NCBI RefSeq assembly: GCF_932526225.1
Contig: NC_064038.1
Location: forward strand, 10,661,070 to 10,725,069
DNA: 64,000 nucleotides
Direction of reading: 5' to 3'
From: Nematostella vectensis
Taxonomy: Eukaryota > Cnidaria > Anthozoa > Actiniaria > Edwardsiidae
Shown here: piece after piece, positions 45,365-58,392 of the stretch
Position numbering within the stretch: the stretch's first letter is position 1
How the letters are laid out: each line of letters begins with the position of its first letter
The notes under the pieces: generated by a model
What the model saw: the letters and a program-made list of their open reading frames with translations, nothing else
What the model was told of the DNA's origin: nothing
Databases searched by the model: none
Program-made: the position numbers and the translations under genes

Positions 45365-46315
45365 TGAGGTTTCAAAGTTAGTACTTTATAGTTGTTTATA
45401 GAGTATGAGATAATCACGTGACGCACCAATTAACAGTCTTAAGGTTTAACTTAGGGGTCACTTTTAAATTTCACCGACGAGCATCTCCGTAAATTCTATC
45501 ACCTATCCCTATGGACTATGCCCTGATCACCTCCCTTCCCCCATGGACCATGTCTTGTTTACCATCCTTCTTCCATGAAACATGTCCTGATCACCATCCT
45601 GCCCCGTGGATTTCTATTTTATAATTTTGCTTCCACATGAATTGTTATAGAATGATTGGAGGGTATTCGAGCGCGATCGTTTGTCCTGATGATTTTGTCT
45701 TTAACAGGGTCGGGGTTATAGACACTTCTAAAATATAAGTAGATACCCCCCCACCCCCACCCCCAACACACACACCACACCACCCCCAGGGGGAGGGGAA
45801 CCACTTGCGCTAGACAATTTTCCTGAGCTCCATCAAATTAAGACTAATTCGAATTATAAAGCACAATTGAGTAAATAAAGACTTTTTGACGGTTATAACA
45901 GGATATGCTTTTATTATTATATCTCTGACCTTGACAGTACAAGCTGATTACAGCTAATGGTATAGTGCTTTCGGCCTAGACATAAAGGTTTTTTTGTATC
46001 CGGAAAGCATTATTGATGAAATGATTAGATGTATGGAGACGGCCGAGAATGAGTTATCTTTTTTGTCTTGTTCTTGTTAAAAATGTTTTATTATTAATAA
46101 TCCATAGGCTTACTTTATTTTGATGTTAACGTAGCTTACACTTCACGTACTACATTGTATAATTTGCAAACTGTCGCCAATCCAACGTATTTCCCCTTTG
46201 CCCCTAGAAGAACTTTAAAAAGGACGAAACAGCTGTCTATGTGGTTGCCGAACTGCACGGGCAATAGACTGTGCTAGTGTCCCTTCTTAAACCGACTGCT
46301 GCCAATGAGTGTATG

Positions 46316-46529
46316 CTAGTGTGCTTTTAATAGTATCAAAAAGCCAAAACTGTCGCGATCTCGTACCAGAACAATGAATACAATACACCAAAAACTGGAA
46401 TTCGACTCTGCCAAATTTTCGTCTTTAATAAGACTTCTTCAGGAAGTCTGTCCTGAAGAAGTCTTATTAAAGACGAAAATTTGGCAGAGTCGAATTCCAG
46501 TTTTTGGTGTATTCTAGTGTGCTTTTAAA
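46316..46529. mobile_element. Insertion with perfect 63-bp inverted repeat and 15-bp direct-repeat flanks
   Basis: Arms 46382-46444 and 46451-46513 are exact reverse complements around the spacer AGTCTG. The direct repeat CTAGTGTGCTTTTAA flanks the insert (46316-46330 and 46515-46529 by eye), suggesting a target-site duplication. Each arm holds CTGAAGA, a 5-bp stem GTCTT-ATTA-AAGAC, then GAAA, the core words of a hammerhead ribozyme. Confidence 0.75.
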
Positions 46530-46562
46530 GTACTCTAAATAAAAAAACGTACCCACAAAACC

Positions 46563-47630
46563 TTAATGGGCTTTACTAGGGGGGATAGCCCCTTCTTTCC
46601 CTCAAAATCCTATTGGGCGTAGCTAGATAGCCGCCTCCTCCACTCAAAATCTAAATGGGCGTAGCTAGATAGCCGCCTCCTCCACTCAAAATCTAAATGG
46701 GCGTAGCTAGATAGCCGCCTCCTCCACTCAAAATCTAAATGGGCGTAGCTAGATAGCCGCCTCCTCCACTCAAAATCTAAATGGGCGTAGCTAGATAGCC
46801 GCCTCCTCCTCTCAAAATCTAAATGGGTGTAGCTAGATAGCCGCCTCCTCCACTCAAAATCTAAATGGGCGTAGCTAGATAGCCGCCTCCTCCACTCAAA
46901 ATCTAAATGGGCGTAGCTAGATAGCCGCCTCCTCCACTCAAAATCTAAATGGGCGTAGCTAGATAGCCGCCTCCTCCTCTCAAAATCTAAATGGGCGTAG
47001 CTAGATAGCCGCCTCCTCCACTCAAAATCTAAATGGGCGTAGCTAGATAGCCGCCTCCTCCTCTCAAAATCTAAATGGGTGTAGCTAGATAGCCGCCTCC
47101 TCCACTCAAAATCTAAATGGGCGTAGCTAGATAGCCGCCTCCTCCACTCAAAATCTAAATGGGCGTAGCTAGATAGCCGCCTCCTCCACTCAAAATCTAA
47201 ATGGGCGTAGCTAGATAGCCGCCTCCTCCACTCAAAATCTAAATGGGCGTAGCTAGATAGCCGCCTCCTCCACTCAAAATCTAAATGGGCGTAGCTAGAT
47301 AGCCGCCTCCTCCTCTCAAAATCTAAATGGGCGTAGCTAGATAGCCGCCTCCTCCACTCAAAATCTAAATGGGCGTAGCTAGATAGCCGCCTCCTCCACT
47401 CAAAATCTAAATGGGCGTAGCTAGATAGCCGCCTCCTCCTCTCAAAATCTAAATGGGTGTAGCTAGATAGCCGCCTCCTCCACTCAAAATCTAAATGGGC
47501 GTAGCTAGATAGCCGCCTCCTCCATTCAAAACCTAAATGGGCGTAGCTAGATAGCCGCCTTCTCCACTCAAAATCTAAATGGGCGTAGCTATATAGCCCC
47601 TTTCTTCCCCTCGGACGTAGCTAAGGGGGA
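46563..47630. repeat. 42-bp minisatellite, about 24 units
   Basis: Unit contains AAATGGGCGTAGCTAGATAG and CCGCCTCCTCCACTCAAAAT with CTCCTCTC and GGGTGT variants spaced regularly, suggesting a higher-order unit. Unrelated to the 42-bp array at 26.5 kb. Confidence 0.97.
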
Positions 47631-48099
47631 TAGCCGGTGGATAACACTTGCTTAAACTTTACCCCACTCAAAACCTACACGCTCCTGATTTTCAGTGTCC
47701 CCACGAGGTATACAACCCTTGGTGGCGATTCTGGTCAAGTAGCTGTGATCCAAAAAATTCCCATTCTTTGAAAGTCCACCATTGTAGTGATATTTCTTCT
47801 GGGATACTAGAAGAATACAATAACATAATAACGCAAAATTTAATAACTTTATCTATTGACTAAAAGATATAGGAAAAAGCGTTAAAGTAAAGTCGTAGAG
47901 ACATAAGGTAGAATTGTTTATTGAAAGAAAGGCAGTGCGACTTGAAATGCATTGCATTATTATTGCCTTGGCTTCTAGGAAGTTTTGTTGGTATGGTGTG
48001 ACATTATTCCCGATTTAGTTTGAGAGAAGTGACAAAAGTCCAGGGTGCATATAAACAGGCCTATTGTAGTCTTAATACGAAGGGAGTGTTGAAAAATGT

Positions 48100-48245
48100 G
48101 GGATGTGCATTACGCGTTAAATATTTTATCACATTTTGCGTTGAAAAGTTATTACATTTCGTGTTAAACATTTGCTACATTTTGCGTTGAAAGTTATTAA
48201 ATTTCGCGTTAAGATTACATTTTGCGTTAGTTTTTACATTTTTAG
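48100..48245. repeat. Degenerate 30-bp tandem repeat
   Basis: Repeated words ACATTTTGCGTTGAAA and TTATTACATTTCGTGTTAAA, five to six diverged copies. Confidence 0.65.
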
Positions 48246-48424
48246 GCGTCACAGCTATGAATCTAATATTGTTAAAGACTCAGGAGAACGGGGGTGGGGG
48301 GGTGGGGGCTCCCCCGATATCTTTAGACGTGCAGGGGGTGGCGGAATTCACTTTCATATAGCTAGCAAGAATTGAAATATTTAATAATTCAGAGCAATTC
48401 AACCATTCTGGATAAAGTTGGCCC

Positions 48425-48980
48425 TGATTTTCTTCCTTCATCACCAACATTATCATCAACAACACAATCATCGTTGTCGTCATGATCATCATCATCACCA
48501 CCATCATCACTATCACTATCACCATCATCACCATTATCAACACCAAAAAAGGATCAATCAACAACATCATCATCATCACCATCCTTACCACTACCATCGT
48601 CACCACCAACTTCATCATCACCCCATCATCAAAAACAACAGTCATCATCAATTTCATCAACATCCTTATCACTACCATCGTCACCACCAGCTTCATCATC
48701 ACCCCATCATCAAAAACAAAGTCATCATCATTTTCATCACCATCCTTATCACTACCTTCGTCACAGCCAACTCCATCATCACCCCATCATCAAAAACAAA
48801 GTCATCATCATTTTCATCACAATCCTTATCACTACCTTCGTCACAGCCAACTCCATCATCACCCCATCATCAAAAACAAAGTCATCATCATTTTCATCAC
48901 CATCCTTATCACTACCTTCGTCACAGCCAACTCCATCATCACCCCATCATCATTGCATCATGAACAAAGTTATCATCATC
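48425..48980. repeat. TCA-rich tract with 80-bp tandem units
   Basis: Begins as (ATC)n-like sequence and turns into 4-5 copies of an 80-bp unit containing CATCATCACCCCATCATCAA (starts near 48611, 48691, 48771, 48851, 48931). Its His- or Met-rich ORFs are artefacts. Confidence 0.88.
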
Positions 48981-49875
48981 ATTGACACCATCGTAATCGC
49001 GTGTCGTAATCAGTAAATAATACGCGAGAGGGGTGTCTTTCAGTGGTGATTCATTTTTAGAGTTTTTTTTTCTTTGGAGGGGAGGGGGATCTCTCAAGCC
49101 AATTCTGCGATGGTTTGTGATATATTGCGAGGTATGTCGTATGTGATTACGAAAGAAATGTGTAGTTCAATGGAATCCAGAAGTATGAAAGGAAACGAGA
49201 AACTGCTTGACTAGCGGGATACTAAAAAATTATCTCAAATTGGTTGAGATTGGTTAAAGGAGATATGTGTTGGTGGCAGGGAGTATGAATTATACGAGTT
49301 ATCAAGATTTTACAAGAAATTATTGACTAGAAATTTGACATAGGGATATATGGACGCTTCTATGATCAAACAAGCAGGGCCGGCGGGAACAATGAGTTGG
49401 TGAACTGGGCGTTGGCCCAGATATCTCTTTATCTCTGTTCGACTAATTCACAGTTTATCCATCGCGACATAAAATTCTAAGCTCACTGGTTGATTTAATA
49501 GATCGGCTGGGGATTTTTTTCCCAAAAAACAGCCACACCCTCTTCAAAATATATACAAAACAATGTAAAACTGTGAACCGTTGAAAACGAGTGAAAGGTG
49601 AAATTTGGGGACTATCTTTTGATAAAATAAAAATCACTCATCAGTCATCGTATTGAGAAGATGGATGGTAATATATGGTTATAGAATGGAGATACTTGAC
49701 CTGTAAAGAGCTGCCAACCATTAAAACACCGCTAGCTTTTAATCAAATAAAATTAATGCCTTTCCCATTGACCGTACTTATTGGGGTTAATATAACGCAT
49801 ATTTCTCCAACGACCAAATAACCATCAAGACCACATATGCTTTTTATTTTTTTTTCTCATTTGTCCGTGTTTTTG

Positions 49876-50898
49876 TCATTGTAGATTAGTAGAACCCACG
49901 CCTGGGTTTCTTTCAGCAAGTGGAATGCGCTCTTGCCGGTTGTGAGAGCTTACATTTGTAGAACGAAAGTCTTTTTGCGACTTTTCGAATATTTTGAATA
50001 CAGATGATATCATTAGTGTGTACTTGTTTCTGAATCTTCTAGTTAACACACCATATGCGAGAGGGTTGAGACAACTATGGAAGTCAGTCAATAACTCGGC
50101 ATATTGGTGGAATCTCTGAATGTTTTCAGTAATTTCGCAGCCTGAGAACTCATAATAGAGCCAGAAAATCTGTAGAGGTAATGTGAAAACCGCAAAGAGA
50201 ATGACAATTACGGCAATTGTTCGTGTGATTTCGATGTTTTCTTTTCTGACTTCTACTCTTGCGACTCGTTTCTGGTATTTCTTCAGGTTCAAACATATCT
50301 GTACGTAAGCAAGTAGAATAATCACAAGAGGGATAACGTATTGAATAAGGCAGATTGCTAGGACATAAGCTTGCTCTTGTTTCATCGTCCAGTTAATAAT
50401 ACAGTGTCCATCCAAAGGAGAAGTAAGTATACTTATAGGGAGCAAAGTCGTCACAGAGCAAATCCAAATTCCTATAACCCATGCGACTGTTCCATAGATA
50501 TTCGACATACCTCTCCAAGGATTCAAAATCGTCCTTCGTCGATGAATAGCCATCGAGGTTATCGTGAAGATACTCGCACAGAATGGCACACTTACCATAG
50601 GAACCACCACTTTGCATACGAAATTATTGGCGGGAAGAAATGGCGGGAAAAGTTGGTAGAGTTTCACTGGAAGTGAGATGGAAACGGCCGTCAGATCAGC
50701 TGTTGCGAGGTTTATAAGAAAGACGTCGTTCGGTGTCTTGCGTTCCTTTTTTGTAAATATTACCCCAAATACTAGGAAGTTCCCCACGGCTCCAAGAACA
50801 AAGGTTATTATGTAAACCGCTAAGGTTAACATGACCTCGGCTTTTGAAGACCCTTGATCCGCGTTAAACTGGGAGGTTGTATTGTTGTGCCATTCCAT
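49876..50898 (-). CDS. Class A (rhodopsin-like) GPCR, 340 aa, intronless
   Basis: Seven membrane segments at about 22-45, 57-80, 95-117, 137-158, 178-201, 225-248 and 262-284. Class A anchors are present: N40 in GNFLV (TM1), LATAD with D68 (TM2), C95 and C166 for the TM3-ECL2 disulfide, W140 (TM4), P190 (TM5), P241 (TM6) and NPLAY at 278-282 (TM7). The DRY motif at the end of TM3 is instead H119-R120-R121. Short N-terminus with an NNTT glycosylation site; basic, Ser-rich C-tail. The profile resembles neuropeptide receptors, but the ligand cannot be named. Complete, with start and stop. Confidence 0.9.
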   Translation of the reverse strand: MEWHNNTTSQFNADQGSSKAEVMLTLAVYIITFVLGAVGNFLVFGVIFTKKERKTPNDVFLINLATADLTAVSISLPVKLYQLFPPFLPANNFVCKVVVPMVSVPFCASIFTITSMAIHRRRTILNPWRGMSNIYGTVAWVIGIWICSVTTLLPISILTSPLDGHCIINWTMKQEQAYVLAICLIQYVIPLVIILLAYVQICLNLKKYQKRVARVEVRKENIEITRTIAVIVILFAVFTLPLQIFWLYYEFSGCEITENIQRFHQYAELLTDFHSCLNPLAYGVLTRRFRNKYTLMISSVFKIFEKSQKDFRSTNVSSHNRQERIPLAERNPGVGSTNLQ

Positions 50899-51249
50899 CG
50901 CGTTTATGCTTTAAATCCTGGAGTTGCGCTCTTATATGTCGGTATTTGAAAGCCGTTTTTCTCCGCCCTTTCTCGCCTTTGGTTGGCTTAGAAACACAAA
51001 CTCGGGTTGGCTATTAGCTCTTGAGTGCGATTTACGCTACGAAAACAACATTTCGCTTCAGGCAATGCTTCTTCAACCATCTTTTGTTCATCTAAATTCT
51101 ACGACCAGGTGATAACCAAACATATCTCTCAATGGATATTTGCTAAGCGACCAGTTTTGTGTTTGCGTTGTTCACTGTTTTCTCCTGAAAAGAAAAGAAA
51201 TTCCCTTAAGAAACAGCCAGGAAAACGAGAAAATGATTTTTAAGTTGTT

Positions 51250-52575
51250 AGCGAAAACAGGTTATTATTGGCCTTGAGCTACTCCTCGCCAGGCGAATTA
51301 GACAATCAAGATTAAACCAAAGGACTTGGTTCGCTAAGATCGTCTATCGTAGATCAATTAATAAAGACTCTACGTCTCTTGACGACTTCCTTCGCCCAGC
51401 GAGAATCACCAAGATTCACCAAAAACACCATTGATCATTACCCTGACGTTCGGGCAACTTATGGTTGTTGTTCAAAATTACTAATTGGAAGTCATGGCAT
51501 CGGAACAGAAAAATTGAAGTTATGAGCTTTTATTGAACGACTTTAAAATAAAGAAAAACCTCGCGCTTTAGGAATACTTTTATGTAATTATCAAGTAAAA
51601 TCTCCATATTATGACCTCTTATCGGAAAATCGCTAATTGTACATTTTCACTTTTTTTCTTGTGTTGCGCATAAAGGAAAAGGGAGTAAATAGAGAACCAG
51701 GGGGACAATAAAACGGGAGCGGCAACTTGTTTGACAATTAATTTGCCATTATGAGTTTTTTTCTAGAAAATGCGTCTTTTTAAATGGAATAAAGATTTTA
51801 ATTTAAACACTATTGAATAATTTGATTTAGCTCATGAGACTTTTCATGAGGAATTCCTTAGGATATTATTTCGATTGAAGTACTTTACGCCTAAACTTTC
51901 CTGACTTTTTCTAGTTTCTTGGCAAAGCTGAAAAAACCCGATATCATAATTATCGTAGATCGCGTATAGCGTACTTAAGAAACTTGGTGTATTAGGAATT
52001 GCCTACTCAGACTAGGTTTAGATTTCTTAAGCGGGTTTCATTTTGTATCAGGGTTGAAAACAATATACTAGGAAATTTTATTGACAAGCGTAATTGAGAT
52101 CAATCAAAACTGTGGAATTTTCGCGTAACACCTTTCAAATGGCTTCCATGATTTGGGGGTTGTGTTTCGCGTGGCAAATTGTCAAAGAACATCGCTTATT
52201 TGTGAGGTATTTTCGCGCGGCAACTTGCCAAAGGACATTTTTCTTATTTGTGTGGGCCATAGACGGTGTTTTTAGAAAGCTGATGGTTAGAAAGATGATG
52301 GTTTTAAAATGGTAATTACCATAGGCGGCGTTTCGCTACTTTGATTTGGAACTTTTCTATAAACATAAGTGTGTCAGCTTTATCTCTGCAAACCTAAGTC
52401 AAACCTGTTTTTGATTGTATCAGATAAACACGCGCCCAATTTCGGTCGCATCGCAAATAACCCTAAGGCTTAGGTCAAACGTCGTATTATCCATGAGTCG
52501 TATCATGCAAACATGCATGCAAATGAATCGAGTCGATTGTTTTTATCTTCATTTTTAGTGATATTTTCAAAAATA
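51250..52575. other. Intergenic, no feature recognised
   Basis: AT-rich unique sequence upstream of the GPCR on its strand. Confidence 0.55.
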
Positions 52576-52996
52576 TACCTTATTACACTAACAACACACG
52601 ATTTTAAAAGATTCGCGAAAATAAAGTGACGCGAAAATTAAGCGTCGCGATAATTAGGATGCGCGAATATACCAGAATTAACCGTTTAATAAGATTTATA
52701 GAAACACCTTGTCTGTTCAGTCATCTAATGTACAAATAGTCGTAAAAGGTTGAGTTGGAATTGTATTTATAGAGTAAACCCACGCATCTTTTTGTTACAA
52801 ATTGTTTCGGCAGTTTTGATGATAACAGCACATTTTAATTCCACTTGCTCTGATTGATTTTAATATCCCAAAAAATTGCGAAATCGCGAAAATAAAGTGA
52901 TCTGGTTTTTACGAAAATGAAAGATCGCGATAATTAAGCCTCGCCATCTCAAAATCGCGAAATTTTGACATCGCGAAAATTAAGCTTAATAAGGTA
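52576..52996. mobile_element. MITE, TACCTTATT family, copy 2
   Basis: Ends TACCTTATT and AATAAGGTA; the interior carries many CGCGAAAATTAAG and GCGCGAATAT words in both orientations, as in 35202-35608. Confidence 0.65.
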
Positions 52997-53888
52997 CATA
53001 ATTACTGAAAATTCTTGTCACGTGTTCCCATATGTCTTTCATTGTTTCCACAGGCGAGCATTTTACAATATAAGAACTACACTTTACGATTTTCGAGCAT
53101 ATAAAAGCCACTTGCGATCGGATGGAGATCTCTCAGTCAAATTAGCTGTAATCGAATGCGATCATATGGAAACCACGAGAAAGGAGTCCTTGAATTTTTA
53201 ACGCTAAATATACAAAACGAAACCTAATTATTACCTTATTCTGCTTAATGTTCGCGCGTACTTGAATTCGCTTTTTGCAATTTCAAAAAATTCGAACTTA
53301 AAGACTAGGCGGACGGATGATTAATGCCTAACCTGTGAAAAAATAGTGGCGCTGGCTGTGAAAGGGTCTTGTTTTTTAGATCAGCATCAAAAATACAAAA
53401 ATAGCATTTTTTTTTACTAAAGTTTATATTTGGTCTTTCAATATTGGAGCCTTAAAAACGTCCCCTCCCCACCCCCCCAGGTCTTGGCAAACTCAAAGAG
53501 TCTTTTAGGCATGTCAGTTTTTGTCACCCAAAACGAACTAAATACAAAACAAGCGGAACTGCTGTTAGAGAATAAAATAACTGAATACTTTGGACTAAAA
53601 GGAGTTTTATTTTTTTGATTAATTATTTTGTTCAGGCGTTCGTCTGTGAGAAAATACGACAAGACTAAATTTACCTAATTGTTGTTCTAATATTTGTAAT
53701 TTAGAAACGCAAGAAATCACTGCTAACATAAAAAAAGTCACCAATGAGGATTTAAAAAAACTGACAATTTTTATGACCTCTAGTGTGTTTACTTAGAAAT
53801 CGTGTAGCATGTTATTGATATTTGAATGTTATGAATAAACAATTTAGAAAACAAATTTGCAGAAGAAAACATTTAAATCCATCTTACC

Positions 53889-53955
53889 CCAAGAGAACGT
53901 GCTCGTACAGGCGGCTTACTACTTTCGATAAAATGTTCTTCGTTGCGGTTTCCTA
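53889..53955 (-). other. Exon-like segment, unassigned
   Basis: Acceptor TTATTTCTAG, an open stretch of about 66 nt, then donor TTGGG|GTAAGA. Could be a further exon of the unidentified minus-strand gene. A following acceptor CTCACAG near 53644 leads to an early stop and an AATAAA. Confidence 0.3.
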
Positions 53956-54227
53956 GAAATAAAAAATGTTTTTCATGGTTTCGTTTTTTCTTATGGGTTA
54001 TTTTCTGGTGAACAGATCGGCGGTAATTGCGGATATACTATTCATGATTATGGCCTGATGGTTCTTTGATCTTTAATGTTTAATGCTTCCTTTTAACGGA
54101 TTTGCGGACATAAGTAAAGGCACTTGGTGACAGCATGCTGCCACCATAATGATTTATAACAAGGCTTTAGGCTTAACACACGTCCTCATGACAATCCTTT
54201 GTCCACATATTTTTTTATTTGTCTCCC

Positions 54228-55012
54228 TCCTCTCCTCTCCTCTCCTCTCCTCTCCTCTCCTCTCCTCTCCTCTCCTCTCCTCTCCTCTCCTCTCCTCTCC
54301 TCTCCTCTCCTCCTCCTCTCCTCTCCCTCTCCTCTCCCTCTCCTCTCCTCTCCTCTCCTCTCCTCTCCTCTCCTCTCCTCTCCTCTCCTCTCCTCTCCTC
54401 TCCTCTCCTCTCCTCTCCTCTCCTCTCCTCTCCTCTCCTCTCCTCTCCTCTCCTCTCTCTCCTCTCCTCTCCCTCTCCTCTCCTCTCCTCTCCTCTCCTC
54501 TCCTCTCCCTCTCCTCTCCTCTCCTCTCCTCTCCTCTCCTCTCCTCTCCTCTCCCTCTCCTCTCCTCTCCTCTCCTCTCCTCTCCTCTCCTCTCCTCTCC
54601 TCTCCTCTCCTCTCCTCTCCTCTCCTCTCCTCTCCTCTCCTCCTCCTCTCCTCTCCTCTCCTCTCCTCTCCTCTCCTCTCCTCTCCTCTCCTCTCCTCTC
54701 CTCTCCTCTCCTCCTCTCCTCTCCTCTCCTCTCCTCTCCTCTCCTTCCTCTCCTCTCCTCTCCTCTCCTCTCCTCTCCTCTCCTCTCCTCTCCTCTCCTC
54801 TCCTCTCTCTCCTCTCCTCTCCTCTCCTCTCCTCTCCTCTCCTCTCCTCTCCTCTCCTCTCCTCTCCTCTCCTCTCCTCTCCTCTCCTCTCCTCTCCTCT
54901 CCTCTCCTCTCCTCTCCTCTCCTCTCCTCTCCTCTCCTCTCCTCTCCTCTCCTCTCCTCTCCTCTCCTCTCCTCTCCTCTCCTCTCCTCTCCTCTCCTCT
55001 CCTCTCTCCCTA
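54228..55012. repeat. TCCTC pentanucleotide microsatellite, about 785 bp
   Basis: Nearly pure (TCCTC)n with occasional 3-bp and 8-bp slips that reset the frame. The overlapping 264-325 codon ORFs (Leu/Ser/Pro on plus, Glu/Arg/Gly on minus) are artefacts. Confidence 0.98.
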
Positions 55013-56500
55013 AACCTTATCATAGCTTTCACCCATTTTGGTTGTTCTCGCCCTCTCTGTTCTCTTCTAGCATTCTTATCGTCTCTCCATATTCTATGCT
55101 AAGCCCCTCCTTGAACGCCCCCCCCCCCCCCCACCTCTCGTTACTCTGCCTAGCGTCCAACGCCCTTTTGAAGTAATCGCGTTTTATCTCCTACTATTAT
55201 AAGCCTCACCCTTGGTACAGCTTTTCTCTCTCTCCCCTTTGCTCTCCTTTCTTCTTCTTTGTAACCATCAAATCAATAACTTCAACACTTCTCCTTCCAA
55301 TATCTTATTTTTGGCTCCAGTCGTTTGGTTTTGCCAGGACTCAACTCAGACAGTTGATAGCAGGTGGCTTTTAGCCTCTCTGAATTGCCCCCCTTCCTTC
55401 GGACAATCAATGCTTGATTTGATTTCAAATAAAGGTGGCTATGGCTTAAATGGCGGCACAAGCGTTGTACCGACAACACCGATAACATAAAAGTCGAATC
55501 TTTAAAGAGAATAAAATAGTTTTTAGTTATATCAAGGGTAAAAAACATAGAAAATTTATTATGGGCAACAGAAATCAACAGTAAGTAGGACATAAATAAT
55601 GATAAACTCTTCGCTTTTTGAAGTTTGAATTATCAAGGCCTTAAGTAGTCGGGACAAAGGCACTAAATGCAAAAAAAAAAATGACAACCCAACGTGTATT
55701 GATTGATGTTGTCGTTAGATTGATGACGAAAAAATTGAACATTAAGTTCGAATGTCAAGCAAAGTGGGATATGTATAGCTTAAGAATTACTTTTGGTACT
55801 TTCTCGTCGCCGCTGTCTTAGTAGTTTAGTAGTATTCATGTTCAGAGAAGACATTAAGGAATGAGGGTGTTGTAGTTTGAAAAAAGGCGGATGGTGATGA
55901 GAAGGGTACACTGCTAGGGTCATCAGAATTTTTGTTTAGTGCGAGGATATTAGATGGAATTAGTCAAGATCGACTCTCTGAGGACCTGCTTAAGATAAGG
56001 GGCTGTAAAACGCCGCCAAAGGAGGAAGATAAGGACCAAGCATTTAAATTTAAATTATTTGAATTTTACCTCATTACTTTTTTTGTAAGTCACGCTTCAA
56101 ATCAACCAAGCAGGAAGACTTTTGTAAGTTGTCTTGAAAGAGTTAAGTGATTATCACAAATGTGGGGTATTGCATTTATATTTTTAATTGGATCAGATCG
56201 GAATAAAAAGTATGAATTATAAAATGTAGTCGAATATCTTTTATGATATATTTTAGATGTAAAACTCAAAATTCAATAATTCAAATAAATTAGTTAACGT
56301 TGACCTGCCTTTTTGTAAAACATGCGTATGGAGATATCTCTTAGGTTATATAGCATAGCATAACATAGCGCTCAATTCACAGATAGTTTTCAGTCGTGTG
56401 ATAGTGCTAGAATTGCGCATTTCGTCTTCAAATTGAAATCGCTCACAACTTACTCGCCAAAAAGTACAAATAAAAAGGATTGCTTAAAGTATTAAAGGGA
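55013..56500. other. Intergenic, no confident feature
   Basis: T/C-rich just after the microsatellite, with a poly-C tract near 55120, then AT-rich unique sequence. Confidence 0.5.
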
Positions 56501-56584
56501 TTTACATACCTTTCCAACTTGATTTTGCTTTGCCTTCGTATGAAATAACACTACATTTGTAGAGCACTAAGACCACTTTCTCTC

Positions 56585-58301
56585 CTAAAATTTTGGCGTC
56601 TGAATTCTGTAGGTTACATCCACGAAAAGTCGCTCTGTAAGTATTTTAGTAGTTATATATAGCTACGCCTCTGATTGGCTGTCATAGGCCTAACTCTCTC
56701 TCCATAACTGACAAAGCCGAATACCAATAATGATAACTTAAGTAGCCGGCGATTGATGTTCTGAGTACGTTGTTCGTTTTTGTTTTTCATAATTACCGGG
56801 TCTTCCCGGAAATGTCTTTGCAAAGCTCCTATTTCATCTTGTTTTCAAACTTAAAGGAGAGTTTTTTCCATTTTATTGCTGACTTCCGTAGCTAGGGGAA
56901 ACAATCGAGAGAGCGCCATAACCATTACTTCCATTCGGTAGCCAATCAAAACGCACTTCTCCGCGACTAACTGCCCACACAAAGAGAACGCTAAGTTAAT
57001 AGCATTCAAGCTCATCCCACGTCGAGCATGGGGAATCTATCTAAGAGCATGTCAGATCAAACAACTGTCTATTACTTAAGGGCATTTAATTTTCTTCAAA
57101 TACATTTTTTTGGGAAGCAATTAACTGGATAACGCAAGACACATGAGTTTTATTCCGCTCGCCACTTGAGTTGAGTGTTGTTTCTTGCGTATTCCATGAA
57201 GAAAAAATTTTCAATGAAACATCTGTCTCGAATCTATCAAAATTATATAGACGAACAAGTTATTTACCAAAATGTCTGACAAAAATAGCATTTCGTACAA
57301 TGGTCTGTGGCATCCTATTAGGCTAATTGATAGGATAACTCTTTTAAGAACAAGAAAAAACTGACTCAAACTAATTTGAAAAGACGTCAAAATTAATTTT
57401 CACTTGATCATTTCGCTATTCTATCTGGTAATGAAGATTTTTTTTTACTTGCACTTTCTTTCTTTCAGCCAGTAGTGCCTATTCTTAAATGTAAACCCTT
57501 ATTACAGACCCTTGCCTGCCCTCCTCTCCCCTCCTATCCCTCCTATCCCTCCGTCACCCCCCCCCCCCCCCCCCCCCCCTTACCCATATCCCAGCATGCT
57601 GGCAGCTTGGTCAGTTTTCTAACAATGCACCACAGAACTTTTTTTTAAAGTTTTGTTTTTTTTAATTGTTGATTGTTCATTTATATATTTTTTGTATATC
57701 CCATTAAACAATTTATGCCGTAATTTCAAAACAAAAATCTCTCATTAGCATTTTGTTGTGTATTTCATGTCCGTCATTTCAAAAATAACTCTCAAATAAA
57801 AAATAAAAAAATAAAAACAAAGTCGTGAGTCCAACAGCTAGTTGTGTTGTTTTAACTGCTATCGAAAAAATCTCGTTAATCGTTTGTTAAAAGTCGACAA
57901 ACATAACAAAAATGTTCAAGAAAGTAGTTCATTAAAAACTTACTCAATATTAAACATACGTAGATGAAAAATAATAATTTTAAAACACTTGAGCGTCATT
58001 AAAGAAGCCTAAGACATTAAAACATTAAGATTAAATTATTTCTACTAAATTGAGATTTCCTACTTGTGTCGTAAATTCTGGCACTCCCACCAAGTGGTGA
58101 CAACCCTGTTAGTGTCGGTTTGGGTTGCCGAAAAGCTGTTATACAAGTAATAAGTGAATCTGGAGGTATTGAAATCAAAATCAAATCTATTGATTTATTG
58201 ATCTATTGATTTATTGACATTCATTCATTATTGATTTATTTTCATTCATTCATTCATTCATCCATCCATTCATCCATTCATCCATTCATCCATTCATCCA
58301 T

Positions 58302-58392
<91 letters not shown>

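Noticed and set aside
48280-48985. His-rich, Ile/Thr-rich and Met-rich ORFs
   Set aside because: All derive from (ATC)n-type simple sequence and the 80-bp repeat.
54149-55176. Leu/Ser/Pro and Glu/Arg/Gly ORFs of 264-325 codons
   Set aside because: Pure translation of the TCCTC microsatellite in overlapping frames.
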